Assembly: GCF_036416795.1 (NCBI RefSeq)
Contig: NZ_CP143867.1
Location: 2,232,001 to 2,296,000, forward strand
Source of the DNA: Bacteroides sp. MSB163
GTDB taxonomy: Bacteria; Bacteroidota; Bacteroidia; Bacteroidales; Bacteroidaceae
Direction of reading: 5' to 3'
Length of the DNA stretch: 64,000 nt
Positions 28,651 to 38,537 of this stretch are shown here, piece by piece. Numbering within the stretch: position 1 is the first letter of the stretch; the number at the start of each line of letters is the position of its first letter. The position numbers and the translations under genes are program-made. The notes beneath the pieces were generated by a model, which had not been told where the DNA came from, ran no database searches, and worked only from the letters and a program-made list of their open reading frames with translations.

Positions 28651-28876
28651 AAATGATAATTTAGGGGCATGATACTCGGACTATCTTAATTCTCCTCCTC
28701 CTGGGAGGAGGAGTACCCGTAGGGGGAGGTGGTAGGTAAAACAAATACCTATGAATCACAAGGCTAAGGAATTCTTTCTCACCTACCACCCCGCCCTTTG
28801 GGCACCCCTCCTCCCAGGAGGAGGGGAATTAAGATAGTCCGTATATCAGTAGACTGCCGCCGCTAAATTATCATTT
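28651..28876. repeat. Large palindromic repeat element between GH31 and GH2
   Basis: A 226-bp near-perfect dyad fills the gap. Outer arms AAATGATAATTTA (28651-28663) and its complement (28864-28876), middle arms CGGACTATCTTAATTC (from 28677) and its complement (to 28841), and inner arms around GGTGGTAGGT all pair. Each arm itself contains a small CTCCTCC/GGAGGAG palindrome. There is no open frame. It behaves like a MITE or REP-like element, and in RNA it would form a very long hairpin just before the GH2 start at 28891. Confidence 0.8.
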
Positions 28877-28890
28877 ATACAATCAATATC

Positions 28891-31479
28891 ATGAAACAAC
28901 TATTTATAATACTAATATCCTGTTTGCTCCTCTTCTTAATATTGGGAGGTTGTACCTCCGCTGAACGGGTTACTGATAGCCGTCGACAGGACTTCACCGC
29001 TGACTGGACTTTCCATTTGGGAGATGACTCTGCGGCATCCCGTCCCGATTATGACGACACGGCATGGCGGATCCTCAATCTTCCACATGACTGGGCCATC
29101 GAGGGGGAATTCAGCAGAGATAATCCTTCCGGAACAGGAGGCGGGGCATTACCCGGTGGTATCGGTTGGTATCGCAAAACGTTTACTGTTGACAAAGCGG
29201 ATGAAGGCAAGCGCTTGTATATTGATTTTGACGGTGTATATATGAATTCGGAAGTCTTTATCAATGGTCATTCTCTTGGTGTACGTCCTTATGGATATGT
29301 CTCGTTCAGTTACGATCTGACTCCCCATATCAAGTGGGGCGGAAAGAATGTAGTTGCCGTACGTGTGGACAATGCGGAACAACCTAATTCCCGCTGGTAC
29401 TCGGGATGTGGCATCTACCGTAATGTATGGCTTACGAAACTTAACCCTGTGCATATAGCGCAATGGGGTACTTTTATCACGGCGGAAGACGTGTCGAAGA
29501 ACAGTGCCCGGCTAAACATACGTACTAAAATACAGTATGATGTGGCCGCTCAACTGCAAGATTCCGTGAAGCAGGCGGATGGCACGTATGTTGTTTTTGA
29601 CTCGGAAATTGTTCCCCTGGCAGATGTTGTGTTGCAGTCACGGCTGATGGATGCGGAAGGGCATGTTGTGGGTGAGGTTGCATCGGAACTGCAAGTGATA
29701 CCTGCCTGTCCGAACGAGGTAGAACAGGAAATTGTAGTGAAGACTCCTAATCTCTGGAGCGTGAACACTCCTTATATATATAAGGTACACAGTATCCTTA
29801 TTGATAAGATAACCGGTAAGGTACTGGATAATTACTGTACGAATACCGGTATCCGTACCTTCCGTTTTGATGCACAGAAAGGGTTTATTCTGAATGGAGA
29901 ACGGCTGAAGATTAATGGTGTATGTATGCATCACGATCTGGGGTGTCTTGGGGCGGCAGTCAATATCCGCGCTATCGAGCGCCAGCTGGAGATACTGCAA
30001 GAAATGGGCTGTAACGGCATTCGCTGTTCTCATAATCCTCCCTCACCTGAACTGCTCGATCTTTGTGACCGTATGGGATTTATCGTAATGGATGAGACGT
30101 TCGATATGTGGCGCAAAAGAAAAACGGCTCATGATTATTCCCGTTACTTCAACGAGTGGCATGAACGCGATCTGACGGACTTGATACTTCGCGACCGTAA
30201 CCATCCTTCTGTTTTCATTTGGAGCATCGGTAACGAAGTGCTGGAACAATGGTCGGATGCAAAAGCGGATACGCTGACCTTGGAACAAGCGAATCTGATT
30301 CTGAATTTTGGTCATGATCAGAGTATGCTGGCGAAAGAAGGTGAGATGAGCGTGAACTCTTTACTGACGAAGAAACTGGCAGATATGGTAAAAGCCCTCG
30401 ATTCTACCCGTCCCGTTACGGCTGGCTGTAATGAACCGAACCCGAATAATCACTTGTTCCGTTCGGGAGCATTAGATCTCATCGGCTTCAATTACCATGA
30501 TGATTGGTTTGCCGGTGTACCCGAGAAATTTCCCGGTAAACCTTTCATTGTGGCGGAAAGTGTATCAGCACTGATGACACGTGGCTACTACCGGATGCCG
30601 AGTGACGAAACAGTTATTTGTCCTGAACGTTGGGATAAACCTTATTTTGATGATAGTTTCTTCTGTTCTTCGTATGATAACTGTCATGTACCTTGGGGGA
30701 ACAGCCATGAGGGCACGATGCGCCACGTGAAAAATAATGATTTTATCAGCGGACAGTATGTCTGGACCGGGTTTGACTATTTGGGTGAACCGACTCCTTA
30801 CGGTTGGCCTGCCCGTAGCTCTTATTTCGGTATTGTCGATCTGGCCGGTTTCCCGAAAGATGTGTATTATCTTTATCAGTCGGAATGGTATCCGGAGAAA
30901 AAAGTATTGCACCTTTTTCCGCATTGGAATTGGACGCCGGGACAGGATATAGATATGTGGGCTTATTATAATAATGCGGATGAGGTAGAGCTTTTTGTAA
31001 ATGGTGAGTCGCAGGGCGTGCGTACAAAAGGTAAGGATGATTTTCATGTCGTATGGCGTGTGAGGTATGAACCGGGTGTGGTAAAAGTCGTTTCCCGCAA
31101 GGATGGAAAAACGGTATTGGAAAAGGAAATACATACAGCCGGAGAACCTGCACAGATACGCTTGACAGCTGATCGGAATGAAATCAAATCAGATGGCAGA
31201 GATCTTAGTTTTGTAACAGTGGAGGTACTGGATAAAGATGGTAATCTTTGTCCGAATGCCGATAGTCAGATCATGTTCGATGTGCAAGGTGCAGGATTCA
31301 TTGCCGGTGTAGACAATGGTAGTCCTGTTTCAATGGAGAAATTCAAAGCTGATCATCGCAAGGCTTTCTATGGGAAGTGCCTGGTGGTTGTTCAAAGTGA
31401 CGGAAAATCCGGAGGCATCAAACTGACGGCTACATCCGAAGGATTGAAAACGGCAGTGACCGCTATTAAAGCAAAATAA
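28891..31479 (+). CDS. GH2 beta-galactosidase type
   Basis: An 862-residue lipoprotein (lipobox LGGC). The N-terminal sugar-binding jelly-roll (FTADWTFHLGD, NLPHDWAIEGEF, VRVDNAEQPNSRWYSGCGIYRNVWL) is followed by an Ig-like domain and a TIM barrel with ICMHHD-like VCMHHDLGCLG, RCSHNPPSPE, acid/base Glu449 in WSIGNEV and nucleophile Glu556 in IVAESVSA. A C-terminal DUF4982-like and invasin-like Ig region follows. In xyloglucan loci the GH2 enzyme removes beta-1,2-galactose from xylosyl side chains; here this would follow defucosylation by GH95. Periplasmic or surface-bound. Confidence 0.88.
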   Translation: MKQLFIILISCLLLFLILGGCTSAERVTDSRRQDFTADWTFHLGDDSAASRPDYDDTAWRILNLPHDWAIEGEFSRDNPSGTGGGALPGGIGWYRKTFTVDKADEGKRLYIDFDGVYMNSEVFINGHSLGVRPYGYVSFSYDLTPHIKWGGKNVVAVRVDNAEQPNSRWYSGCGIYRNVWLTKLNPVHIAQWGTFITAEDVSKNSARLNIRTKIQYDVAAQLQDSVKQADGTYVVFDSEIVPLADVVLQSRLMDAEGHVVGEVASELQVIPACPNEVEQEIVVKTPNLWSVNTPYIYKVHSILIDKITGKVLDNYCTNTGIRTFRFDAQKGFILNGERLKINGVCMHHDLGCLGAAVNIRAIERQLEILQEMGCNGIRCSHNPPSPELLDLCDRMGFIVMDETFDMWRKRKTAHDYSRYFNEWHERDLTDLILRDRNHPSVFIWSIGNEVLEQWSDAKADTLTLEQANLILNFGHDQSMLAKEGEMSVNSLLTKKLADMVKALDSTRPVTAGCNEPNPNNHLFRSGALDLIGFNYHDDWFAGVPEKFPGKPFIVAESVSALMTRGYYRMPSDETVICPERWDKPYFDDSFFCSSYDNCHVPWGNSHEGTMRHVKNNDFISGQYVWTGFDYLGEPTPYGWPARSSYFGIVDLAGFPKDVYYLYQSEWYPEKKVLHLFPHWNWTPGQDIDMWAYYNNADEVELFVNGESQGVRTKGKDDFHVVWRVRYEPGVVKVVSRKDGKTVLEKEIHTAGEPAQIRLTADRNEIKSDGRDLSFVTVEVLDKDGNLCPNADSQIMFDVQGAGFIAGVDNGSPVSMEKFKADHRKAFYGKCLVVVQSDGKSGGIKLTATSEGLKTAVTAIKAK

Positions 31480-31495
31480 AAGTAACTTGTTAGCA

Positions 31496-31732
31496 GAATT
31501 CATTCATAACGGTATAGAAAAGAACAAAAGTGATTAGTGTTTGGTGATAAGTGATTAGCGCCATTCGGTATACTATTTTTTAGACGCGGATGACACGGAT
31601 AACGCGGATAACGCGGATTTAAAAGGCTGCGCTATAAACGTGGATAAAAAAAAGATCCGCGTCATCCGTGTCATCCGCGTCTAAAAGATTATTTATCATT
31701 TAGCTCATAACCGAAAAGAAATGAATGAATTC
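31496..31732. repeat. Second palindromic repeat element, between GH2 and GH3
   Basis: Outer arms GAATTCATTCAT (31496-31507) and ATGAATGAATTC (31721-31732) flank a larger pair: TAGACGCGGATGACACGGAT onward (31581-31618) against its complement ending at 31683. The arms consist of reiterated CGCGGATAA/CGCGGATGA units, which recur between genes in many Bacteroides genomes (recollection, not searched). There is no open frame. The long hairpin ends 38 bases before the GH3 start. Confidence 0.75.
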
Positions 31733-31770
31733 CGCCAACGACTAAAAGTAATATCTTTAATGTAATAATA

Positions 31771-33984
31771 ATGAAGAAACAACTCTTTTCAACTCTCCTG
31801 TTTGCCTGTTCATTGACTACTCTGACAGCGCAAACTCCTGTATATTTAGATGATACGCAACCCATTGAAGCACGTGTAAAAGATGCTCTCAACCGTATGA
31901 CACTGGAAGAGAAAGTAGCCCTTTGCCATGCGCAGAGCAAATTCAGCAGTCCCGGTGTGCCCCGTCTTGGTATCCCCGAACTTTGGATGAGTGATGGACC
32001 TCACGGTGTTCGTGCAGAAATCAACTGGAATGATTGGGGATATGCCAAATGGACTAATGACAGTATTACTGCTTTTCCTGCCTTGACTTGTCTTGCCGCT
32101 ACCTGGAATCCGGAAATGTCCGCCATCTACGGCAAGGCTATTGGTGAAGAAGCCCGTTATCGGGAAAAAGATGTTCTTTTGGGCCCCGGCGTTAATATCT
32201 ATCGTACTCCTCTGAATGGCCGTAATTTTGAATACATGGGGGAAGATCCTTATCTGGCAGGCGTGATGTGTGTACCTTATATTCGGGAGATACAGAAAAA
32301 CGGGGTTGCCGTAAGTGTGAAACACTATGCTCTGAACAATCAGGAGTTATGGCGTGGACACATTGATGTGCAACTAAGTAATCGTGCCTTACACGAAATC
32401 TACCTCCCCGCTTTCAAGGCTGCTGTGCAGAAAGGCGGTGCCTGGACCGTGATGGGAGCCTATAACAAGGTGCGTGGTCAGCACGCCTGCCACAGTGATC
32501 TTTTGCTGAATAAGATTTTGAAGAACGACTGGGGTTTTGACGGTGTAGTCGTAACCGATTGGGGTGGTGCCCATGATACTTACGAAGCAGCCATGAATGG
32601 CTTGGACATCGAGATGGGATCCTATACCAACGGTCTGACCTCAGAAAGTGCATTTACCTTCGACGATTATTATCTGGCTAAACCTTATCTCCGGATGTTG
32701 AAGGAAGGTAAGGTACCTATGAGCACAGTGGATGATAAAGCATCCCGTATTCTTCGCTTGATATTCCGCACGGCGATGAATCGTCAGAAACCTTATGGTT
32801 CGCTAACAAGTGAAGAACATTATCAGGCTGCCCGTGAGATTGGTAATGAGGGTATTGTGCTTCTGAAAAACACACCTGTCCAGAAAAAAGGTATCCCTTT
32901 GCTGCCGCTTGATGGCTCTAAATATCAACGTATACTGGTAGTAGGTGACAATGCTGTCCGCTTGTTGAACGAAGGAGGCGGTTCTTCTGAACTGAAGGTA
33001 AAAGATATGGTATCTCCACTCGATGGTATGCGCGCTCTTTATGGTGACAAGGTGGTTTATACGAAAGGTTACGCTGCCGGACGTCCGATGTATGGGCGTG
33101 CAGAAGAAATTCCCCGGTCGGTGATGGATTCCTTGCGCACAGCAGCGACTGAACTTGCCAAAGAAGCCGATCTTGTGATTTTGTTCGGTGGATTGAATAA
33201 GAATCATTTTCAGGATTGTGAAGCTGGCGACCGTGTGACATACGGTTTGCCATTCGGACAAAATGAACTGATTGAATCTCTGTTGGGAGTCAATAAAAAT
33301 ATGGTATTGGTATTGTTGAGTGGTAATGCCGTGGAAATGCCTTGGCTGAATAAAGTTCCGGCCGTCCTGCAAGGTTGGTATCTGGGATCTATGGGTGGCA
33401 ATTCACTTGCTGATGTACTGAGTGGTGCGGTGAATCCCAGCGGAAAACTTCCTTTTTCCTTCCCTGTGAAATTGACGGATTGCGGTGCGCATGCATTTGA
33501 CGAATTGAGTTATCCGGGTGATAGTATCAAGCAGGTCTACAAAGAAGATATTCTGGTAGGTTATCGTTGGCATGATGCCAAGAAGATTCCCGCCTTATTC
33601 CCTTTCGGGTATGGTTTGAGTTATACGACTTTTGCCTATGGCAAACCAGTAGCTTCTGCTAAAACAATAACTGCTGACAATTCTCTGACTGTGACCATTC
33701 CTGTAAAGAATACGGGTAGTATTGCCGGAAAGGAAGTCGTGCAATTATATGTAAGAGATGAAAAATGTAGTGTTTTGCGTCCTGTGAAAGAGTTAAAGGC
33801 GTTCCAAAAGATAACTTTGGCACCGGGTGAAGAAAAAGAAGTAACCTTCACCATCACTCTGGATGATTTGAAGTTCTATGATGAAACTGTTGGCGGATGA
33901 ACGGCAGAACCGGGTAAGTTTAAGGCTTATATCGGAGCCTCTTCCGCAGATATTCGTGGAACGGTCGGGTTCGAACTGAAATAG
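31771..33984 (+). pseudogene. GH3 beta-glucosidase type with in-frame stop 27 codons before the natural end
   Basis: The main frame (31771-33900, 709 residues) has a signal peptide, an N-terminal GH3 barrel with nucleophile Asp263 in GVVVTDWGGAHD and KHYALNNQE, an alpha/beta sandwich domain (ILVVGDNAVRLLNEGGGSSE), and an Fn3-like C-terminal domain. It ends at TGA 33898-33900 in DETVGG. The same frame then continues TAEPGKFKAYIGAS to TAG at 33984, a normal GH3 C-terminus; TGG (Trp) to TGA is the simplest change. The loss removes the last strands of the Fn3-like domain but leaves all catalytic residues, so partial activity is possible. The role would be removal of backbone glucose from xyloglucan oligosaccharides. 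Confidence 0.85.
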
Positions 33985-33989
33985 TGGGA

Positions 33990-34014
33990 GCTCTCACTTT
34001 GGCTGAGAGTTTGT
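33990..34014 (+). terminator. Hairpin after the GH3 gene
   Basis: CTCTCA (33991-33996) and TGAGAG (34004-34009) form a short stem, extended by a G-T pair, followed by TTTGTT. It is a plausible end of the GH31-GH2-GH3 transcript and lies right after the original GH3 stop at 33984. Confidence 0.45.
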
Positions 34015-34200
34015 TAAAAATGACGGATAGTGTGCGGGTGAATTATTATTTGCCCGCACTTATTGTTTTATAGGGCGTATCTGAGAAATAAGTAGGTTAT
34101 GTGATGATATTTTTAGTGTTAAAGGCTAAAATGAAGTGAAGATGTAATATAAACGAAAGTTCCTGTTACATATCTTTTAGCTTTTCAGTGTTTGATTCCT

Positions 34201-34209
34201 TATCTTTGT
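34201..34209 (+). promoter_or_regulatory. -7 box upstream of the YD-repeat operon
   Basis: TATCTTTGT matches the Bacteroides -7 consensus and lies 41 bases before the start of the first gene of the YD-repeat operon. No TTTG was found at the expected -33 distance, so only the -7 element is claimed. Confidence 0.4.
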
Positions 34210-34249
34210 GATATTCAAAGAATCTTTTTACGCCTTTAACCTGAAAAAT

Positions 34250-35416
34250 ATGAGAAACATGAAAACGCTGCTATTTTTATTAGGTAACCTTTTTATTCTG
34301 ACGGTTCAGGCACAATCCTTGCAGTCATCTTGCAATCAGCCCCGTAGTGGTGACCGGCTCGTGAAACGTATGATTGCTACTTGCGAACCGGGGCCAAGTG
34401 GAAGTGGGCAAATCTGGGATTTTAGTGATCTGGAACTTAAGGATGCCGGTTATGAATTGAAGTACGTGTCGCAAGGCATTGATACTATCGTTGGTATTGA
34501 GCATCATACCATGTACTATTACCGTACCTCCGGTGATTCTCTTTTTTGTCTGGGTTATGAAAATCCTTCTACTTTTATTTTTTATCAAAAGCCGGAGTTG
34601 CTTATGGCTTTTCCTGTCTTTCAAGGGCGGGTAATGACTGATTACTTTGATGGAAAAGGAAATTACTGTGAACGGATGGAGGTGCGGCTGCGTGGTAAAA
34701 GTACTGTCAAGGCCGATGCTTCCGGTATTTTGATACTGCCTGAAGGAGATACGCTGCGTAAAGTCATTCGTACTTATACTCATAAGCTCATTCATCAAAG
34801 AATGCTTCCAAGGATTGCCATGCAGGATTCCTTGCAGTTGGATACTCTATCTTTTGGGTTAAATCGTGACAGCATTGAGTATTTGCTGGTCGGTGACTCT
34901 GTTCGTCAGGAAGTTGAGGCATGGCGTTGGTATGCAGACGGTTACCGTTATCCCATAATGGAAACCGTGAAAAGCATCGTTTATAGGTTTGGAGTTCCTC
35001 ATGAGCATTTTACCATATCCTTTACCTATCTGCCCGATGAGCAATATTATGATTTACCTTATGATACAGACAACCAGGAACGACGTGATCTGAGTGCTGA
35101 TGAAGAGCATGAACGGAATTGGAAAAATGCCGATGAAAGCGCCCAAAACAAGAAAAATAATAGTGTGATAAGTTATAACTTCCATATAGGAAAGGGTGGA
35201 AGCTTGCACATTAATTATGAATTGAAGCAACCGGAAGAAGTAACTTTGATGCTTTACGACCTGCAGGGGTGTCAGTTGGCGGGGATTCAACATGCCGGCC
35301 AAACTATTGGCAATTATAAAGAAGTAATTTCTATGGATAGTTGTCCGAGAGGTGAATACCTGCTTCGGATAACTGTCGGAGAGAATCTGTATGGAGAAAA
35401 GATAATCAAATACTAA
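34250..35416 (+). CDS. Secreted protein with a T9SS type A-like C-terminal sorting domain
   Basis: A 388-residue protein (ATG 34250; MRNMKTLLFLLGNLF signal peptide ending at QAQS). The middle is beta-rich and unrecognised (GSGQIWDFSDLELKDAGYEL onward). The last about 65 residues (NYELKQPEEVTLMLYDLQG to GEKIIKY) look like a type A sorting domain of the type IX secretion system: two-stranded Ig-like unit, LYDLQG, PRGEYLLRI and a basic KxIKY end. It starts the operon with the two YD-repeat genes (18-base gap to the next). Gut Bacteroides are generally thought to lack a complete T9SS, so the domain may be an adhesion unit or a horizontal relic. Confidence 0.7.
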   Translation: MRNMKTLLFLLGNLFILTVQAQSLQSSCNQPRSGDRLVKRMIATCEPGPSGSGQIWDFSDLELKDAGYELKYVSQGIDTIVGIEHHTMYYYRTSGDSLFCLGYENPSTFIFYQKPELLMAFPVFQGRVMTDYFDGKGNYCERMEVRLRGKSTVKADASGILILPEGDTLRKVIRTYTHKLIHQRMLPRIAMQDSLQLDTLSFGLNRDSIEYLLVGDSVRQEVEAWRWYADGYRYPIMETVKSIVYRFGVPHEHFTISFTYLPDEQYYDLPYDTDNQERRDLSADEEHERNWKNADESAQNKKNNSVISYNFHIGKGGSLHINYELKQPEEVTLMLYDLQGCQLAGIQHAGQTIGNYKEVISMDSCPRGEYLLRITVGENLYGEKIIKY

Positions 35417-35434
35417 TAAGAAACGACTGTAATT

Positions 35435-38400
35435 ATGTTACATAATAAAATACTTAGGAGCGGTATACTTTTCTTTGCCGCTATCCATATATCCATTGTT
35501 CTAAACGGACAGACGGCCATTCAGCCGGTTGCTCCTTCTGTTCCCACGTCTCCTCAGGCTGAGGCTTTCAAGAAGTATGGAGATTTTGAAATTAATTATT
35601 CAACGGGAATTCCTGATATCTCTATTCCGCTGTTTGAGATTAACCATCGGGGTTATAAATTACCGATAATCTTGAAGTATAATCCGCAGCCGCTTCGTCC
35701 CGGCTATAATTATGACGTTTATGGGCACGGCTGGGGACTATCTGTCAACAGTTGCATTTCGAGGACTATCGAGTATCTTCCGGACGAATGGAGGGATTTT
35801 AAATTGGAAACGGATAAATTGTCGAATAGTTTTGAAGTTTATAGAAGAGGAGGAGGCATTACGAATATTAATCTTGGGCATGATATTTTTAATGCTGTTC
35901 TGCCGGACGGTTCGTCTTTCGAGTTTGTGGTTCGCAGAGGGACAGATGGACTGGAATACATTGTTTCGGATAGCAGGTCGGTCCAGATCAGTTGCAGTCA
36001 CTCTTCTTCCAACATAAATTCCTTTACAGTGATTGACGAGCACGGCATAAAGTACATTTTTGACGGAGCTGATACTCCTTACAGAGGGATTGGTGCACCG
36101 AGTAGCGTGTATTACGATTCCTATGTATCCTGGCAGCTGTCAAGTATTCAATTGCCGAACTCTACGGAACCTATCGTATTTCGTTACGGTCTTTCCATGG
36201 CATCCAAATACAAACGATATGCCAAGAATGCCGCTGTCCTTCTACGCTATGATCTTGAATCGCCTTATACGGGAAAGGCGGATGCCATAGAGAATTACCA
36301 AGTCTATTGCTATAAGATGAAACTTCTTACTTCCATTGAATACGGAAGCACAAGTATAAGTCTACTCTATAAGAACAGTGCGGCGAATGCTGAGTATAAC
36401 TATGTGGATAAGGTCATAATCAAGGATAATGGTAACCTTGTCCGGGATATTCAGTTGAATAAATCAATACATACTTATTCCTGTGCCGGTGATCCGGATG
36501 GGGCTATAGCAAAATTGAATAGCATTGTCATTTCCGGAGAATCTGTTGATTCTATGGTTTATGAATGTACCTATACTGCAAACGGCGGTTATTTTGCCGG
36601 TACCGACCATTGGGGATACTTGAATAGTTCGGATGTACAGTATGAAATCGGTAATTTTAATATTTTTATCAGTTTCAACTATGACTTCATCCGGCATGCT
36701 CCGGTTGCCATCACCAAACTGACCAAATCTGCTCAAGAACTTTGTCCTTACGAAAAGATCAAACTTGCCAGCAGGAATTACGACCCTCGTGAACCTCTCG
36801 GACCGGACAGTCACGGAGTACTTCGTCGCTTAAGATATCCTACGGGTGGTTATACTGATTTTGAATTCGAAAATCACAAGTTTTTAACCTCAACAGCTGC
36901 TACCGGTGATTATATCCACGACAAGAGCAAACGTAGAGCCGTTAAGGCCGGTGGTTTCAGGATACGGCGAATCACTAACTATACGATGGAAGATTCCGTT
37001 GCGGATGTCAAGTGCTACGGATATGGAGAGGCGGACAACAACCATACGCACACGGGATTGGGAGAGGCGGTGGTAGATCCGAACATGTTGACTTATGCCA
37101 ATTATACCAATGGAGCGAATTTTCCCCTCCGGTATATGCTTTTGGGCTTGAGCCCCACCGGAAAAAATGAAGCATTTACCCATCCTTATGAGAACGGGTA
37201 TCCCTCGCAGGGTATTTGGGGTTGGGAATGTACTTTCACTGTCGACAACTTCCGAAGAATCTTGAATGGAAGGACACCGGTGGTCTATCCTGAAGTCACC
37301 GAGTATTACGGGGACATCTTCACTTATCCTTATTCAGCGGACAATACTACGGGCAAAACGGTGTACAAGTATGACATTTACGATATTCTTGCCAATGACA
37401 CTCTGTTTTTTGAAGCGCCTCAGTATTATGGGAATAACTTGTCGTATACTCCTAAAAAATACCGCTATAATATATTGAAAGAAAAAACGGATTATGTTTA
37501 TGAAAATCAGAGTTACAGAATCATTAGACAAGAGATTAACGAATGGTATAAAATTTATCAGGGTATACAGAATTATCAATATACCAATGCTTATCATACG
37601 GACCATACTCCTGCTAACGCAAGTTTGTATCCGTTTTTCACAACAAAGTTTTATTATTTGGGAAGCACGTTGCTGACATCACGCAAGGTGAAAACTTATG
37701 CCCAAAAAGTTTATACGGATGCTTATTATTATGTCACTGAAAAGGAAAATTATACTTATAATGTCAGAGGACAGCTGATAGAGAAAATTTTATCGGGTTA
37801 CAAGTCTGGAAATATTAAAACGGCTTATACTTATCCGGTGATAAGTACAAACGGGACGACGTCTGCGGTCATTCAAGATATGGTGAATAAAAACATCATT
37901 TCTCCGGTTTTGGAAGAAAGAATCAGTTCGGATCTGCTTTCTTCGAGTAGTAGTGCTTTTCGGAATATATCAGGAACAAAAGCGGAGTACGGAATATTCA
38001 ATGTTGGTAGTTCTACATTGTATTTGCCTTCCAAATTATATGAATTGAACCGATTCTCTATTTCCGACTATGTGCTCAGTAACGAAGTGTTTTCTTATTC
38101 TGAACAGGGCAATCTGCGTGAAGTGGTTTCAAAAGATGGCGTACATACAGTTTATTTGTGGAGTTATAAAGATCGTTATCTGATTGCGGAAATTAAGAAC
38201 GCTACTTCTTCACAGGTCAGCGCAGCTGTTTCAAGTGTGTTTGGTATGACTATAGATGCCTTATCGCAGGTTGCGGTGCCTGATGTGACTAAACTGAAGT
38301 CTCTTCGAAAAAATACGAACTTGAAAGATGCTTTCGTTTCTACCTTCACTTATCAGCCATTAGTAGGAGTCACTTCGATGACCGATCCGAGCGGTATGAC

Positions 38401-38524
38401 GACATACTATAATTATGACGGCTTGGGAAAGTTGGTAGAAACTTATTATTATGAAGGTAATGTAGTTTCATCAGACAAGAAACGTACGTTGCAGCAATAT
38501 GAATATCATTATCGTAACCAGTAA
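35435..38524 (+). CDS. Large YD-repeat surface protein, N-terminal partner of the Rhs gene
   Basis: A 1029-residue secreted protein (signal peptide MLHNKILRSGILFFAAIHIS). The N-terminus (FKKYGDFEINYSTGIPDISI, YNPQPLRPGYNYDVYGHGWGLSVNS) resembles the SpvB/YD-shell plug found before Rhs repeats. The C-terminal third contains YD-like motifs (YNVRGQLIEKI, YSEQGNLREVV, YYNYDGLGKLVETYY). It ends with the repeats and has no toxin-like tail. The downstream DUF6443/Rhs gene begins 13 bases later with more YD repeats, so the two may build one split Rhs shell (inference). Part of the three-gene toxin operon. Confidence 0.75.
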   Translation: MLHNKILRSGILFFAAIHISIVLNGQTAIQPVAPSVPTSPQAEAFKKYGDFEINYSTGIPDISIPLFEINHRGYKLPIILKYNPQPLRPGYNYDVYGHGWGLSVNSCISRTIEYLPDEWRDFKLETDKLSNSFEVYRRGGGITNINLGHDIFNAVLPDGSSFEFVVRRGTDGLEYIVSDSRSVQISCSHSSSNINSFTVIDEHGIKYIFDGADTPYRGIGAPSSVYYDSYVSWQLSSIQLPNSTEPIVFRYGLSMASKYKRYAKNAAVLLRYDLESPYTGKADAIENYQVYCYKMKLLTSIEYGSTSISLLYKNSAANAEYNYVDKVIIKDNGNLVRDIQLNKSIHTYSCAGDPDGAIAKLNSIVISGESVDSMVYECTYTANGGYFAGTDHWGYLNSSDVQYEIGNFNIFISFNYDFIRHAPVAITKLTKSAQELCPYEKIKLASRNYDPREPLGPDSHGVLRRLRYPTGGYTDFEFENHKFLTSTAATGDYIHDKSKRRAVKAGGFRIRRITNYTMEDSVADVKCYGYGEADNNHTHTGLGEAVVDPNMLTYANYTNGANFPLRYMLLGLSPTGKNEAFTHPYENGYPSQGIWGWECTFTVDNFRRILNGRTPVVYPEVTEYYGDIFTYPYSADNTTGKTVYKYDIYDILANDTLFFEAPQYYGNNLSYTPKKYRYNILKEKTDYVYENQSYRIIRQEINEWYKIYQGIQNYQYTNAYHTDHTPANASLYPFFTTKFYYLGSTLLTSRKVKTYAQKVYTDAYYYVTEKENYTYNVRGQLIEKILSGYKSGNIKTAYTYPVISTNGTTSAVIQDMVNKNIISPVLEERISSDLLSSSSSAFRNISGTKAEYGIFNVGSSTLYLPSKLYELNRFSISDYVLSNEVFSYSEQGNLREVVSKDGVHTVYLWSYKDRYLIAEIKNATSSQVSAAVSSVFGMTIDALSQVAVPDVTKLKSLRKNTNLKDAFVSTFTYQPLVGVTSMTDPSGMTTYYNYDGLGKLVETYYYEGNVVSSDKKRTLQQYEYHYRNQ

Positions 38525-38537
38525 AATCTGATAAGCT

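Noticed and set aside
28651..28876. Insertion sequence
   Set aside because: No transposase frame inside the palindrome; called a non-coding repeat element instead.
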